DNA from: Phalacrocorax aristotelis
Taxonomy: Eukaryota; Chordata; Aves; Suliformes; Phalacrocoracidae
NCBI RefSeq assembly: GCF_949628215.1
Contig: NC_134276.1
Span: 104,384,756-104,448,755, forward strand
DNA: 64,000 nt
Reading direction: 5' to 3'
The translations under genes and the position numbers were made by a program. Positions 1 through 13,800 of the stretch are shown here, one piece after another; position 1 is the first letter of the stretch; the number at the start of each line of letters is the position of its first letter. The notes under the pieces were generated by a model. The model searched no databases, was not told where the DNA came from, and worked only from the letters and a program-made list of their open reading frames with translations.

Positions 1-3000
1 TTTGAATTCAGAATGTCAGCTGCACGGTTTTGGTGCGCATCTGAAGGACCATCTCAGCAAGTTCCAGTTTAAACACTGCAAAACCAAGAGACTCAGTGGA
101 GGAAAGGTTAAGGTCGAGGCTGCCCATCCAACTTTGCCTTGCTTCCCTCCCTCCCTAATGTGCGCTGTGGTACAGTTGTGCAGTCACAGTGTCTGGTCTT
201 GTCCCAGAGGAGCCCAGCAGGATGGACAACTGGGGCCAGCTTTTCGGTACTTGTTCGGTAATAGCCCTGGGCCTTCATTGCTGCACATCTTCCAGGCCTG
301 TCATGAAGACAGTTAATCATTTCATCATGGGTTTTCCAAGGATGTTCATCGCCATATTATCCATGCATATACATACCAGGACACTCTGACAGGAGGGAGA
401 AGACCCTCAGGGCTGTGGGTGCACACGTATGTCTGTGGAAGTATGTGCGTAGGAAAGAAAAGTCATGCCAGCACCCAGGTTTTGTCAGCTCTCCTCACAC
501 TGCTTGCTGGCCAGGGCCAGCGCTTCTCCTGCTACGTCACTGCCTGGACCAACTTCCCTTCCCTGTGATCCTCTTCTTCAGTCACTGGACGTATTGCACT
601 CTCCACGAGAAGAGAGGCAAGGCTCTTCCAGACAACAGTCTCTCCTGCTCCTCTAGACACTTCTGTCCTGTGTGTTGAACGAGCAAGGAACTTTATGTAG
701 GAAAAACCACCAGCCGACTCCATGACTAAGACTGTGACTAACTCGTTTCTGCAAGGCGGTCCGTGACTGGAGTTCGAGCAGCAAATGGACCTGTGCCAGA
801 GCTCCCCAACCACGCAGTCCAAAGGAAGGCTGAGAACACCTCTGTGTCGTACCCTTGAATATTTGTACCCTCTGTGAACAGTGTGTAATGCTCACAAAGG
901 CCTAGATGGCCAAAAAGCCTCTGGGGGGAGGTGACACACTTCCAGAGATCATGAATTCACAAAACCAGCCAGAATAAAGATAATCCTGGAAAGGGAAACA
1001 TTTAAAAAAAAAAGCTGCCAAACCCAAACCTGCAGGTCCTTCTTTTCCAAGCTTTTCAAGTGTAAAATTTCCCTAGCCTCCATCTGTTTCTAGACTACAT
1101 GAGTCATATCCTTGCTAACTGGAATGCTTAAATTGAGCTTGTTCAGCATTTGTTGCGATGGAAGGAAGTTAGTTAGTAATAATAGGAAATGGAAAGCACA
1201 GGTCTTGCTTTTTTTAAACCCATGTACTTCACTAACTGTTTTCTTAAGTGGTCTGAAGCAAACACATTTGTCATCATAGTGGCGTGCTTACTTTTGCTAA
1301 CCTGAGTAACCCGGATAACAGCAAGAAACACACTTTCTCTGCGTAACAGACCATATGTACGTAGCTGTATGCATTTAGCAACTTCTGTTGTCATCCGAGC
1401 CTTTCACATGCCTTTCCTTGCCTTCTGACCCCTCGTGAATTGCGAGCAAGTGCCGCAGACTGCGCTGTTGTTTTGCTGAATACAGCTGCAGTTGTCGCAG
1501 GTGTAGTCAGACGTTATGGAGTTGAATGTTTCATTGGCAGTTGAACTCAAAAGCTGAAACTGGCTTCTAAGTTCTTGAGTGAAATATAATGTGAAAATAT
1601 CTTTGAAATAATTGTATAAAATGCTTTTCTACAGTGCTATACTTACAAGGGACCTAGACAGCAAAACAATTTAAGGTCTATCCTCAAAGAACAGAAGGAC
1701 ACAAATCGTATTATCTATTTGGAAAATACAGCATCAATGTGACAAAAGAATTTTTTCTTTAAAAACTTAATTTCAGCTATTGGGCCAGCAGAGCAACACA
1801 GTTCAAAGTAATATCTAGAGAAAAATTCAGCGTGTCAAAACTGGAGATTTATTGAATATGAAAGTGTTTATCATTATTATGCTCTTGATAAAAAAATCAA
1901 GAGGTGAATGATAGATACAGCAGTTACCTCTCAGAAGGCTGTTCTAGCCATTTTCACTCTTCGCAACATTTGACTGATTTTCTGTCTTATGTTGACTTTT
2001 CTGCATTTTAAGTTCAGTTGCCTATGAATATTTTTAGAAAATTCCATTTATCTACCCTCCTGCCTTTGAATCCCGTTTTGCTGCTATTTCTTCTTTAAAA
2101 ATCTGTTTTCTTGAGATACTTTAATTTTTTTCCTCGTTTTTCTATTTCTATTTCAGTTTTTTTTGGATTGTGATGTAATTTCTCTGAGTCACTGTTCTCA
2201 GGGGCATGAGAATCCATGCTGGCAGGTAAATATATTGAGGCAAAGCAGTTATTTTTTACTTCCACCGTAACTAAAATAGGAGGAAAATTTGATTGCAGAT
2301 AGGCACAGGACAAATTAAATACAGACCTCTGACTTCAATTAGTTTGGGATGTTTTAAGGGTTCCATTTAGCCAGGCTGATAGTTGGACCACACGACAAAT
2401 TTGGTGTCTGTACACCTGTAAAAATGTCTCCTGAAGACTTCCATGCTGGTTAGTCTGTATAGGTGAGAAAAGCCATGTTCCCTGGCTATTTTCAAATTGC
2501 TGTGTGTCTCACATGATGCCCAGCTTCCCTCCTTCACATGACTGGCTCTCCCTCAGGTTTTTCTCAAAGAGTATGATCTGATATTATTCTGACATCTAAA
2601 ATATAATGGCTGCAGTTAAATAGAAAATTTCAAGGGCATCAAAGTTATCTGTAAGTAAAGTTCTGCTGTCTGATCCGTCTGCATCCAAAGCCAGTCTGCT
2701 AATGAAATAATTTTATGTACTTTGTGCAGTTTCCAATAATTCACTGACATCACCAAATAGACTGGCTGATATTTTCAAAGCTAGACAGAAAAATCTGTGA
2801 CTAAATCAACAAACTGATTTTGAAAATTACAATCTTGTTGTTCAAAGCACATTAATACAGACAAAAATAATATATCCCAGATTCTGCAGCATCATGTGCT
2901 CAAAGCAAAACCCTGAAATCTGTACAGGGTATGTTTGTCATCAGCACAAAATTTGGACAAGGCTCTTCCAGCGCTCCCAGACTTGATGTCCCAAGTGTTT

Positions 3001-4476
3001 TTTATTCATTATGGCTTTTTTTCTCTCTAACTTTCACAAGATATAGTGAAAATTGGACACTCAGCTAACAATGTGCTCTGAAAGAGGAACAAATACAGTG
3101 TTACACTGCCCATGGAGCATCCCAGCAGAAAGCACATGCCTCAGAGTGGTGATTTCCCTTCATGCCTCTGCAGTGGCCACGTTAAGGGAGCAAGCGGTGC
3201 TGGGCACGGATGCTGCCCCTGCCCTGGCAGCTTAGGAGAAGTGGAGACAAGGCTGTCCTCTCCTGCTGCCTCCTCATACTGCAGCGTCAGGTGCTTGTAG
3301 TAATGCAGAGCCTGTCTTCACGCCTGTGCTGCAGGGAATACTGTAGGTAGTTAGCACAGAGATATTAAGGAGCAGCTTGTATTATTTTGTCCCTTTTGCT
3401 GCTGGAATTACTGGGGAACATTTTGGCGCTGAAAGATTTCCCCAGGAATTGTTCTGACTAACATAAAATCCCATTTTTGTAATAGATTAGTGATAACAAT
3501 CACAGCTACAGTTCTGCTGGAAATCGTAAGCTCATAGTTTTCAATTACTAAGACGCGTTTCAGTACTAATGACACACCAAGTTGAATTCCAACCTCACGA
3601 AGCTGTAACAAGCTGCATCGGTCAAGCAGTGTTAAAAATACAGGGGGATTTAAGAAAATTCAGAACATAAAATGGCTTTTCTATATCCGCTTTTAATGAA
3701 AAAAATACTGTATGAATAGAAATGGAAGTATAACAAAGAATTTTCAGTTGACCTAGGAAAATACAGGGATAAATAGAGCAAGTAAAATTAACATTTTACT
3801 TCTACGTTATTTGTATATCACGGAACTCCTGTCCCTACTTACAGCCACTTAAGTTTCAAAAGAGACCGGAAAATAAGAACAAAATATCCTCACAGTACTT
3901 TTACTAACATATTCTCAGTTGAAACCGTGACGGTAGTATTCATATATTACTTTTTCATTTCTTGCATGCCAAAAAAATACAATAAAAAGACTCTCAAGCT
4001 ATATTTATGCTTGAGGAAGGAAAGTTTGATTTCATCTGTTTCCTTTTAATTTCATAACTTGCACATTTTTACTGGCAGTACACTTGTTTGTTAAAAAATA
4101 ACTACGTTACTTCAATTTTTAGCGTGCAGTTTATCAGATTTTATACCGCAATGTACAGTTGACATGGGATAATAAAGCATAGTTTTCACCCATGAGGAGA
4201 TCCGTTTTAAGATAACTTCCAAACACTTTAGGCATGAGGAAAATAATTTTTAAAAATCTTCACCAAACTAAAATTAACATACATGTATTCCATATATTAA
4301 CATTGTCCCTGCTGTATGCCTTAGTATGGTCCAAATTCCCAACACAGAGACTATTTATATCATTTTCTAGTGTGTCCATATCTCCTTAAATTGGAAGAAA
4401 TATGTTTAGAAAAGAAACATGATCTACTAGAACATATAATGGGGATAGATTAACTTCAATTATGTTACTTGAAATA

Positions 4477-4514
4477 AAATATCCATTATATAATGGACGA
4501 AATATCCATTATAT
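4477..4514. repeat. Short direct repeat with palindrome
   Basis: AAATATCCATTATAT occurs at 4477-4491 and 4500-4514. The first copy runs into its own inverted arm (ATCCATTATATAATGG), so a hairpin is possible just downstream of the MAP3K7CL stop. Confidence 0.85.
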
Positions 4515-4603
4515 TAAGCTACTGGCTGGCAAGCATTAAATCAAATATAGACTTCTACATACTCTGTATCTGTAGTAAAGTATTATAACATATTAAACAG
4601 ACC

Positions 4604-4609
4604 TTTATT
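4604..4609 (-). terminator. MAP3K7CL: Possible MAP3K7CL polyadenylation signal
   Basis: AATAAA on the minus strand, about 65 bases after the MAP3K7CL stop codon. Using it would give a very short 3'UTR. Another AATAAA at 3006-3001 would give about 1.7 kb. Sequence alone cannot choose between them. Confidence 0.35.
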
Positions 4610-4673
4610 TTAAAATCTCTTTCCAGCACAGGACCAATCCTGTATTAACTGCCTCACATAAGCCAGTTGAGAG

Positions 4674-4854
4674 TTATGAGGACCCCTGTCTTTTTTGGTA
4701 CTGTATTCTGAGCTTTTCCAGTTGCTCTACACACTGCGTCTGGGCCAGCTTCAGTGTTCGGTTCTCCTCTGTCAGTTCTGCGTACTCCTTAGCCAGCTGA
4801 GCAGCATCCATGCTTTCTTTTTCCACTTGTTCCAGCCTGGCAATCAGCTCCTTT
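4674..4854 (-). CDS. MAP3K7CL: MAP3K7CL coding exon D (terminal, with stop)
   Basis: Minus-strand acceptor TTCATAATCGTCAG. It completes the split Lys and encodes [13 protein letters not shown] through [12 protein letters not shown], then TAA at 4676-4674. Leu/Ile/Val at heptad positions mark a coiled coil over most of the exon. The QKRQGSS end is shared with TAK1. Confidence 0.96.
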
Positions 4855-7800
4855 CTGACGATTATGAAAAAAACCCAAAGATTAAAAACGGCAGTATGCA
4901 AAAATTTCTCGTCGTGTGTTAGGTTAAAGCCAGACTATAGATTGTTAACGTGGTATTCCTTGAGCTCTTGTGAAACAGAAGCCTGGACAATTGATTTGTC
5001 AGAGTCCTCCTTTTCCCTTTAAAAGATGAAGCTGGCAGGATCTCTGATAGGCTTGCTGTTCAGTGACCAAACCTGCGAAATACTGAGGAACTTCAAGCAT
5101 CTCTGACTTCAGTAAGAGCTGAACATGCAGTTCACAGGGGAGAATCAAGTTCCTGCGGACTGCATGCTAATATTTTGCCTGAAGAATAACAATTTATTTT
5201 TCTCTCAATACCAAATATATTTGAAAGCGAACAAGGGTTTTTTTTGGTTGGTTGGTTAACTTTATCAGTAAATTCTGCGAAGTACACCTGGTTTCCTTTT
5301 CTCTGCTACAAAGAAAAATATTCTAGTAAATATTAGGCACACGCATCTGAACTACATATATTGTTTGTGAAATGTGTTTATGCTCAGACCTTAGCCCTAC
5401 TGCTGAGGAAGAGCGATAGAGCTGCAAACCTGACCCCTCCTGGTCTTTTTAAGAGCAGACACAGGAGGACTGAAGCTGTTGCTTCTTTCTGGAAGGAGTC
5501 ACACAGTGCCCTGTATTCCCAGAGCTCGCCAGGAGCTGGAGTCTCCTGTAGAGTATCAACTGAAATTACCTCAGCAGAATTTAAGATAAAAGAGGCCTTA
5601 AAACACACTGAAGGCATGAGTAACTCATGGGGTATCTAATCGCTCTCCACTTAGTTACCCAGCAGGCTAGCGGGGCCTCTGGGTTTCTTTTCCCTTTAGG
5701 TCAAATCATTTATTCACCCCTGCTACAGGAAGTCTCTTCTGAAAGGTTCTTAGTTCTTTTGATCATTCTATCTCAGAGATTAGTTAATCTTTAACTGTTC
5801 ATAGCCCTGTGACTTTATTTCTCAGTCATGTCAAAACAATGCTTGTAGATCACCAGTGGGAAGATGTAATGCCTTCAAAGCGGACAGCTTTTGTTGCAGT
5901 CTTTAAAGGAGCCCTCTGTCAAGCTAGACCAGTGCTTGCAGACAGGAAATTCCTACAGATTAGTAATTCTACCACCACAGGTCAGAGCATTCATGAAATG
6001 CTAACATTTCAGTATTTGCTGATCGCTTACATTACTTAGAGCTGCAAAACTACCATTTACAGCAGCAAAACTGTAAACACCTGGGTTTCTAAAACACTTC
6101 TATCTGACCTTAATTTATGATCGGTTTGATCTTCCTCTGTCTTTATTACAGCTTTCAGTGATAGCACAGTTTGCCCATGGTTTAGGTGACTGCTTACAGT
6201 CACAATTAATGCAGTTCAAGGAGTCACAAGTTAGATTTGGCACGCTCATTTCTCCCAACTGTTTTTCCCATAACAAAAAAAAAAAAAAAAAAAGAAGAAG
6301 ACGGGAAGAGTTAGCAGCCATTACGGCAATTTTAAGCCATCCAAAAGTTGCAGGATATAGAAACCCCCCTGTAGCTAGAAATGTTGGCTTTGTTTTATAC
6401 CGCTGAGGTAGTGCATAGCAGCTATGCTGCAGCAAAGCCTCTTCTCATACCTTTCACCAGGCCTTCAAGAGAAAATATCAAGTGCATATTTCTGTTCAGC
6501 AGAATGCTATTAATGTTTGGCACAATATAGTTGTAAGAATTTTAAACGCAGCAAGCCATTAACAGATTCATTTCTCTTTGCTTGGGCCATGCTAGATCAA
6601 CCAGTTTTCAAATTGGCTAAGATGAACTGATGTTGCTAGACAGCTCGATATTCCAGCTCCTATTAACGGGAATCTAGGCCACAAAGGAGTATCAGCATGT
6701 ACACCGTAGAGAGTAAGAAATGCACTTGGCGACAACGAGATTTTACAAGTCCAGCAGCTTTAATCACTTTTATCTCTTAGGGCTTCCTTTTGAAGATTTT
6801 TGTCTCTTAGGACCAAAAGAGAGCTTCAGCAGTATTTCTCTGTAGTTATTCTACTGGTGCCATGCTGGACTGAAGGATTAAATTAAGCTCTTTCAAATTA
6901 GAGACTGTTGACTCAGAAGTGTTCCAAACAAATTAATTCAGAACCATTCTTCTTTCATTTTCTCACACTTATGAGGTTCTGAAAGGGAGGTTCGATGCAG
7001 TGAACACACTAAGAAGCAATCAGCATCTTAAAAGCAGGTAAACCTTTTCAGGAGGACTCTTAGTATGTGTAAAAGGAAGGTACTAACTACTCTGTTTGGA
7101 CTTGAGCCAGGGGTGGCACAGACAGACAGCATGCAAACTCAGACAGCTCTATTAATGAATGTCAGTCCTGGTTCGATAAGGTGAGGGTATGTGCAGGCAT
7201 GGCTTCCATGCTGCTCTCCAGTAATACTCCAGCAGCACAGGCAACTTTTTTTTTTCCCTTGGGATTTAGCTTTGCTATTAAACAAAATATAAATGCATTA
7301 AGATCAAAATACACTCATTGCTGTAGTCCACACTCTAGGATCTCCCTCACAGAAAGCAGTTTCCTCACACTGAGGTAGTAAAATTGCCCACTTCTGAGTC
7401 AGCAGAACCTACTTATTCCCTTCCCATCAGGATCGACACCTGTTTACAGGGTAGGGTGATGTTTCAGGCAAATACTGCCAGCCTGCCACAGAGATCTAAA
7501 ATTAGAGTACCAGGGAGTTGCTAAATGTTATGAATGGTGTGGTTTACGAAGCTCACAAAAGGATGAGGACAGTAACTAACATTTGCTTCTGATCTAATCC
7601 AGGATTTGAACTTAGCTTCCAGAGGTTAAAGAACACCATACTAAGCTCTTGCACCATCTAGCCTTTGTTATGGATGCTTCCTAAATAGATCTAGCACTGT
7701 GTAATCTGTGTTTTCTGTTAATGGTTACCCTGAGTTTAAATATTAACAGCATTGATAAGGTATTTTCTAAAATGGTGTTGAGGTACTTGAAGCTTTGAGA

Positions 7801-10800
7801 CACGTTGAGTGTTCTTTTTCTGGGAGGGGTTGAGGTGGGAAGAGAAGACCAGTGTGATTTGCACCATAAACCAATAAACCACATGCCATATCAGAGCGGA
7901 GGAAAAACCCAGCAAGGTCTTAGGGAAGTTACGTGTCTTGTCCTGGCTTTAATGACTGACTGTGCAGAGAACAGAGTTCCTTTACAGTAATATTCACAAT
8001 TAATAAATACAAAGGAAAGTGTCAGACAAAGCAGATAAATCTATCTGGAAATAAGTGTGTTTGGAGACAGGCTGGGCTCAAGGAAAACAGCTTTCACAGT
8101 GCAAAGAGGCAGACTTGTCTTTCCCCTGTTGTGAAGAACGTATTCAGGATCATGCACCTGTGATACTACACACTTTTTCGCAGCTAACATGTGTCTGTGT
8201 GTTCTGGTAGCCATAAGGTGATTTACTCTTCCCATATTTGACACAGCTTTCACATCAGGAGGAATCATGAGAGCCTGTAAGGTAATTGCTGTCTGAGGAG
8301 ACTGCCCTTGAGTGTTCAAAGTTTACCAATTAAATTTTTAAACCAATCAGACAGCCTGCTTCAATGTAAATGAAAATATTTCTTGAATGCCAGCACATAA
8401 AAGGTCCATAAGCATTCCTCTCTGCAATAGGGCAAGTTGAGGTTTCTCTTTGAATTAGGAAAGCTGTAATTTCCACTATTTGGCAAGTAACATATATTTT
8501 GGATACACGTGAGATGATGAAAAACCAGGTCTAGAATGGGAAAATTATTAACATAAAAGGTTGCCTTTATCGTTTATACTAGTCTGAATTCTGAAGACTA
8601 CTAGTCTCAACAGTGTTGGAGAAGACACTCCAGAAATAGTGCACGTGGAGAAACCATCTGGACTTGAGACCTTAGATACCATCCTATGGTCATGAGAGCA
8701 TGCAAGAACACATGGAAGGATCCCACAAAATTAAGTAGACATCTTCACTGCATGTCTACTGTCATATGTGTAAAAGAAGGAAAAGAAATCATATCCATGG
8801 CAAAGAAAAGGAGTGATGCTAAACCAGGTGGTGGTCAAATGATATTTTCTGGAGAGTTATATTAGAATTGTCTGGGGGAGGAAAAAGAGAAAACCAGCCA
8901 GTGCTAAGAATATAAGATATAGGTAGCAACCATGGCAACTCTAATATTTAACTACAGAATCCAGGGTCATTATCTAGTAATAGCAATATAACAAGTGCTC
9001 AAAATAACCAGCCATCCCATCCCTTTCACCCAAACTTAGATACCCAAAAACATCTGTTATGGAAATACATGTGTGTTTCTGGAACATAAATTAAATTACA
9101 TTCTATGACCTAAATGTGGTGTGTTCTCACTTCCACACCCTCTTCTTTCTTTTCGATCATGTCTCCCATTCCAGAGTGATTTTGTCCCTTGTACTACATA
9201 TTGCTGGCATAAATGGGAAGAGTTTGAGTGAAGACAGCAATCAAAGCTATGATGATCTGTATTAGCACAAAAATCTACCCAATGTTCTTTTAAATTCTTT
9301 CAATTTCTTGCTTCCTTTTGCTTGTCTTTTTCCTGAGTAAGTTCTTTTCCCCTTCCTATTTGCTTTGTCCTTTGATGTTCCCTTTTTTGAACCTGCAACT
9401 TCCCTTTCTCTCTCATGCTTCCCATTTACCTGTGAAACAGTTGTCTTCTCTCCCACTACCAGCCTACTACATTCTCTTCCCGTCTACATTGCATACAAGA
9501 GAAAGGGGCAAGCTGGCTCTGTTCTTGCCGTGATCATAGCAACCCTTGTCATTTCACACCACTGCCTTTCTGTACTTCAGCCATACTGATCCTCACACTA
9601 CAGTGAGAGACAGGTCAAGCTAAGCAGAATTAAAAGCCTTCAATAAGTTGCAAAAGAGGAAATGTTTTTGACTATTTTAAACCAACGTTATTCAACTTGC
9701 ACTTTCTTAAAGATGCCTCCTATGGAAATATACCTGCAGGTATTATTTCATGTATGAAAGGTCACACTGAAATTTTGAGGTCAGAACAAAAATTGTTTAA
9801 AGTAGGAGGAATACTATTCCATTTTTTGTTTTACTAAAAAGCTCCAATACCTGTATGGACTTTCATGCCAATTTAACTTGACATTATTTCTTCCTCCTAG
9901 AGGACAAATCGAAAATAATTGCTCAATCTGTTTTCCTAACAATCATTGTCTTCAGTATTCTGTGTGCACAGTGTACTGCCAGTAGGCACCACAGGTGCAG
10001 ACACGGCTAGGTGGGACTTGGCATTTCAATGCCACAGGTGAGTTGATCTGTGGAGAGGAAGTTCAGACCATTGGCAGGGGCACCATCCAACAGTACTTCT
10101 GGCTGCCTTTCGTAAAAATGTACGCTGAAGAACACTGCGCAAATTGTTTGTTTCCATTACAAGGGATGAAACTATCTTTGTCCATTTCATCAAAATAATA
10201 TTTAAAAGAAATAGACAATAGCAGATGTATTAGGCAGTTAGGAATCTTTATTTCCATACTTTCAAATTCAAATGTAGGAGAAGATAAAGACACCTGCAAC
10301 AGAGGCAAATTTCAGAAAGCTGCAAACAATTAATCTTTTCAATTTCATTATAACTGCGTTGAGCCTTTTAAAAGCTTTGCATCTCATCAGACTTTTTAGA
10401 AAAGTCAAAGCATCCTTGTCTTCTGAGAATGCAATAGCATATACTACCCCATAAACTTCCTTTAACTTTCAAACAGTAACTGTTGAGAACATTTTTAGAT
10501 AAAAATCCATGATCGCCAGACCAAAACTCTCTCCTTGCTTACTCCTCCACCTCCACACTTATACTCTTTTTCTGTGTAGTTTTATATAAAAATCAAGGTT
10601 AATGTGTTCAGGCTGTATATGCTTACATGTCTGTAAAGGCATACGTGTCCTAATAACTTTTTAATCCACCTTCCAATTTCAACCAAACTTCATGCACTGA
10701 AGAAGTCCCAGTTAGTTTCTGGAAGGTTTCATAAAAACAGACTGCTACAGAAAGACACCCCAAAAGGGAAAGGCAGTTTCGGGAGACCTCCTCAAAATAC

Positions 10801-13800
10801 TACAAAATGGAGAATCTGCCTGGAGGGAGGGGTCATAAATAGTTCCCATCTGGAGGGAAAAAAAAAAGCTTCAGTTGGCACTTGCAGCTTTCTAAACTTC
10901 AAAATTCTGTTATTACCACAGTGCACCAACCTGTAGGAAATAAAGCATCTTCAATCCCAGTGCTTGTAGGACCATTTCTTCAGATTAAGAGACCTGGAAG
11001 GTGGTGAAAGGTGCCCCACTGATATTTGTCAAGTTTAGGCATTTCACAGCTACACAGCATGTGATTACCTAGGCCACAAATATGTAATTAGAAGGCACAT
11101 AAGAATCATAATAATGTAATTCTATTTGCTGCCCTATTCAGCCACTCTTGTTTTAATTTATGTTTAGTGGGGCATGAGATCTTCTATCCACAGAACAGGT
11201 TCAGCAAAGGTAGCATGGGTGGAAGCTTCCTCACATTGTTCCACAGTTGACATCCACCAGTGGAATGAAGGAAAATGCCAGCCTAAAGCCTCAATTCATT
11301 TGGGGTAACTACTGCTGAGAGGCTGACTTGTGGCCTCAGAGGTTGATTGGGATAGTTTTGAGCTCAAGTAAACAATTTTGTGCATGTATATGCCATTTCC
11401 AATTCAGCTGGTACCACAGATTTCATAGATAAATGAAAAAGCATTCAAATAGCAATTTTTTTATTCTAGTAAATGCAAAAATATATACGCGAGTCTAGTT
11501 TTCAAGGGCTCCAAGCTTACTTCATAAATGTGCATAACTGATTCAGGGATGTGTCAGTAATAATAATGCATTTATATTAGTAGACTCTAAAAAGAAAACG
11601 ATCTAAGGCTTTTGAGTTTATACGTCTAAAATTAAGCACTTAAACAACTATTTAATATTTTCTGTTGTCCAGATTTTCAGAGAAGACAAATACACACGGT
11701 TTCCACTGAATTCACTTGGCTGCTAAATACACATGTAAGCAGCTTGTATTAGACAATCAAATTTGACAAATTGTTGCAAAATTATTTGAACTAATTATCT
11801 TCTCTGCATCTTTTTAAAAACACCAATTACTTTTGATTGGCCAAGTTTAATTAATGATGAATCAAATGCAAACACTGTGACACTGTAGTGTTAATCTCTT
11901 CTAGTTATTTTTGCTTCTTTTTTATTTTTTATGCCAATCTGTCAGCAACTGAGTGCCATGCAGGTCCTACAGTGGAAGGGGATTTGTAGTGGAAATCCTC
12001 AACAAGTTCCGACACTTCAGGCAACAACTAACTATAGTGTGGCTGTAGCCATCAACCCCAGTAAAGACAAGTCTCACTTTCTTACCCTGCATAGTCTGGA
12101 TTCAAGGAGATCTTTGGCTATCTTACTTGTAAGACTATGGGATTTCAACAGTTTCTCTCCCATCAGGCTGCTTCTGCAGCTGGAGACTCCCACGGATGCA
12201 AACTTGGCTGACCTGCATGGTCAGCTGTGTGAAGATTGCTGTGAAACACATACAGTGGTCCACCTTCTACTCAAAGCCCACTCTGCAACAGAGCTCTTTT
12301 GCTCCGTGTTGCTATATTACCAATATTTCTGCTCAAGCAGCACTTGGGAAAATGATGGTGTGGTCATCATTTTCGCAAAAAGTCTCAGAGATAGACACTG
12401 AGGTAACTCTTGCCAAAGAAGGCAACACTGCTTGAAGTCACCTTCAGTGTGAATGTAAAAATAAAAAAGCATTTGAAAGAGAAAGTTTGCTTATCAGTAG
12501 CTGTTATTCCTTTGGGTTGGTTGTCTGTTAAAAACTTCCACTGTTCACCCTATTTCCTCTCTCTGAATTTCTTTTTCAGGTTTCTTGTGGAGAGGGATCA
12601 AGGGTTACAGAGTGCACTTTGCCACTTAATAGTCATGCAAAGGTGACAGGGGTATGAGTACAGGCCATAGACAAAAGTCTCTGCCTTTTGCATTTTGGAT
12701 ATTGTGCTGGTTTTGGCTGAGAAAGGGTTAATAACGTATGTAGAGACAATGCACCTCACAGAAAAATGTTTACTAATATTGTCAAGTACTCTAAATCTGA
12801 GGATCCATTATTTTCTTCATTAAAACGTGTAAAGTTGAATTGAAAAAAATATCCCTAAAACTGAAAAGGGGGGCTTGCACCAGCTGAACTAGATTGTTAT
12901 GTGACCTGGAGGCTGTCAATGAAGGTTTTAAGGGACATCTGTATAACTGAGGGCCCAGAGCTAAGACAAGTCTGTCCTTAGTGGTCCCTGTTGATCCTAT
13001 GGACCAATGGCCTAACTGTTGTGTTGTACTGTGACCATCAGGCAGAGGTCTAGGGTCAGAAAATATCACATGAAACCCTCAGGTTTAAAACAGGATTTTA
13101 CAGAGAAAGTACACATCAGTAAATACTTTGGGAAAGTTACTCACTTTCTTTCTTCCAGCAGAGCAATTTCTTTCTTGACCTCATGGTACTCTTCTGCTAT
13201 TTTGCAGTGTTGTTTGTACACCTGCATAGATTCCTTAGAGTCATGACAAGGAGGCAGCGGCTTTAAGAAAAGAAGAAGAAAATATATATATACACTGCTT
13301 TTGAATGAAATATTAGGAAAACCCATATATTTTGAAAGATACAATATTTGTCTTAATTCCTGTGAAAATACTTAAGGAATATTTTTTCACCCTAACTGCA
13401 GGATATGGCCAAATAGTCCTAGTGATGGACTTTCAAGGAAGGGAAAAAACATTTCCCTGCATAAGAATAAGTATTTTCAGAACTTTCCTTGTCAACTTTG
13501 CAAATTATCCCTAATGACTGTTCAAAGAAAGATTTCTCCCTTACCTCCCTCTTTTCCAGCTACAGTGATACAAGAATGCTAAAGTTGAGGCATTGGTCAC
13601 ACCCATAAAATACATGAGCATGTTTTCACTGCAGAAACTGCAGCACTGAGCAGAAGGGTAGTTTGAGTGCAAACAAGCTCTTACTCTCCAATTCTGCAAG
13701 ATGAGAAGAAAAGGCATGGAAAGCTATTGACTAAACACTGTTTTTTTCATAGATGCAATGCTTCGTCCAGCTAAATGAGACAGGACCGTGAATTGGGACA

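Larger units (their letters stand above)
1..4673. other. 3' flank and possible 3'UTR of MAP3K7CL; no recognised gene
   Basis: AT-rich single-copy-looking sequence. Open frames are short, lack family resemblance and show no codon structure. The part next to 4674 should contain the MAP3K7CL 3'UTR. In human the next gene on this side is BACH1, but no BACH1 exon or CpG island is visible here. Confidence 0.6.
4855..13144 (-). other. MAP3K7CL: MAP3K7CL intron between exons C and D
   Basis: 8,290 bp, GT-AG on the minus strand. It holds a 19-base poly-A run followed by GAA repeats (6275-6300), a MIR-like relic near 7590-7665 and an LTR-like end at 12703. Another weak MIR resemblance is seen near 7890-7960. 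No exon-like segment is convincing. Confidence 0.75.

Noticed and set aside
1-900. Possible BACH1 exon at the left edge, expected from human gene order
   Set aside because: No BTB or bZIP-like translation and no CpG island in the first kilobases.
11931-12401. 156-codon open frame on the plus strand
   Set aside because: No recognisable domain, ordinary AT-rich composition, and it lies inside a MAP3K7CL intron on the opposite strand. Length is compatible with chance.
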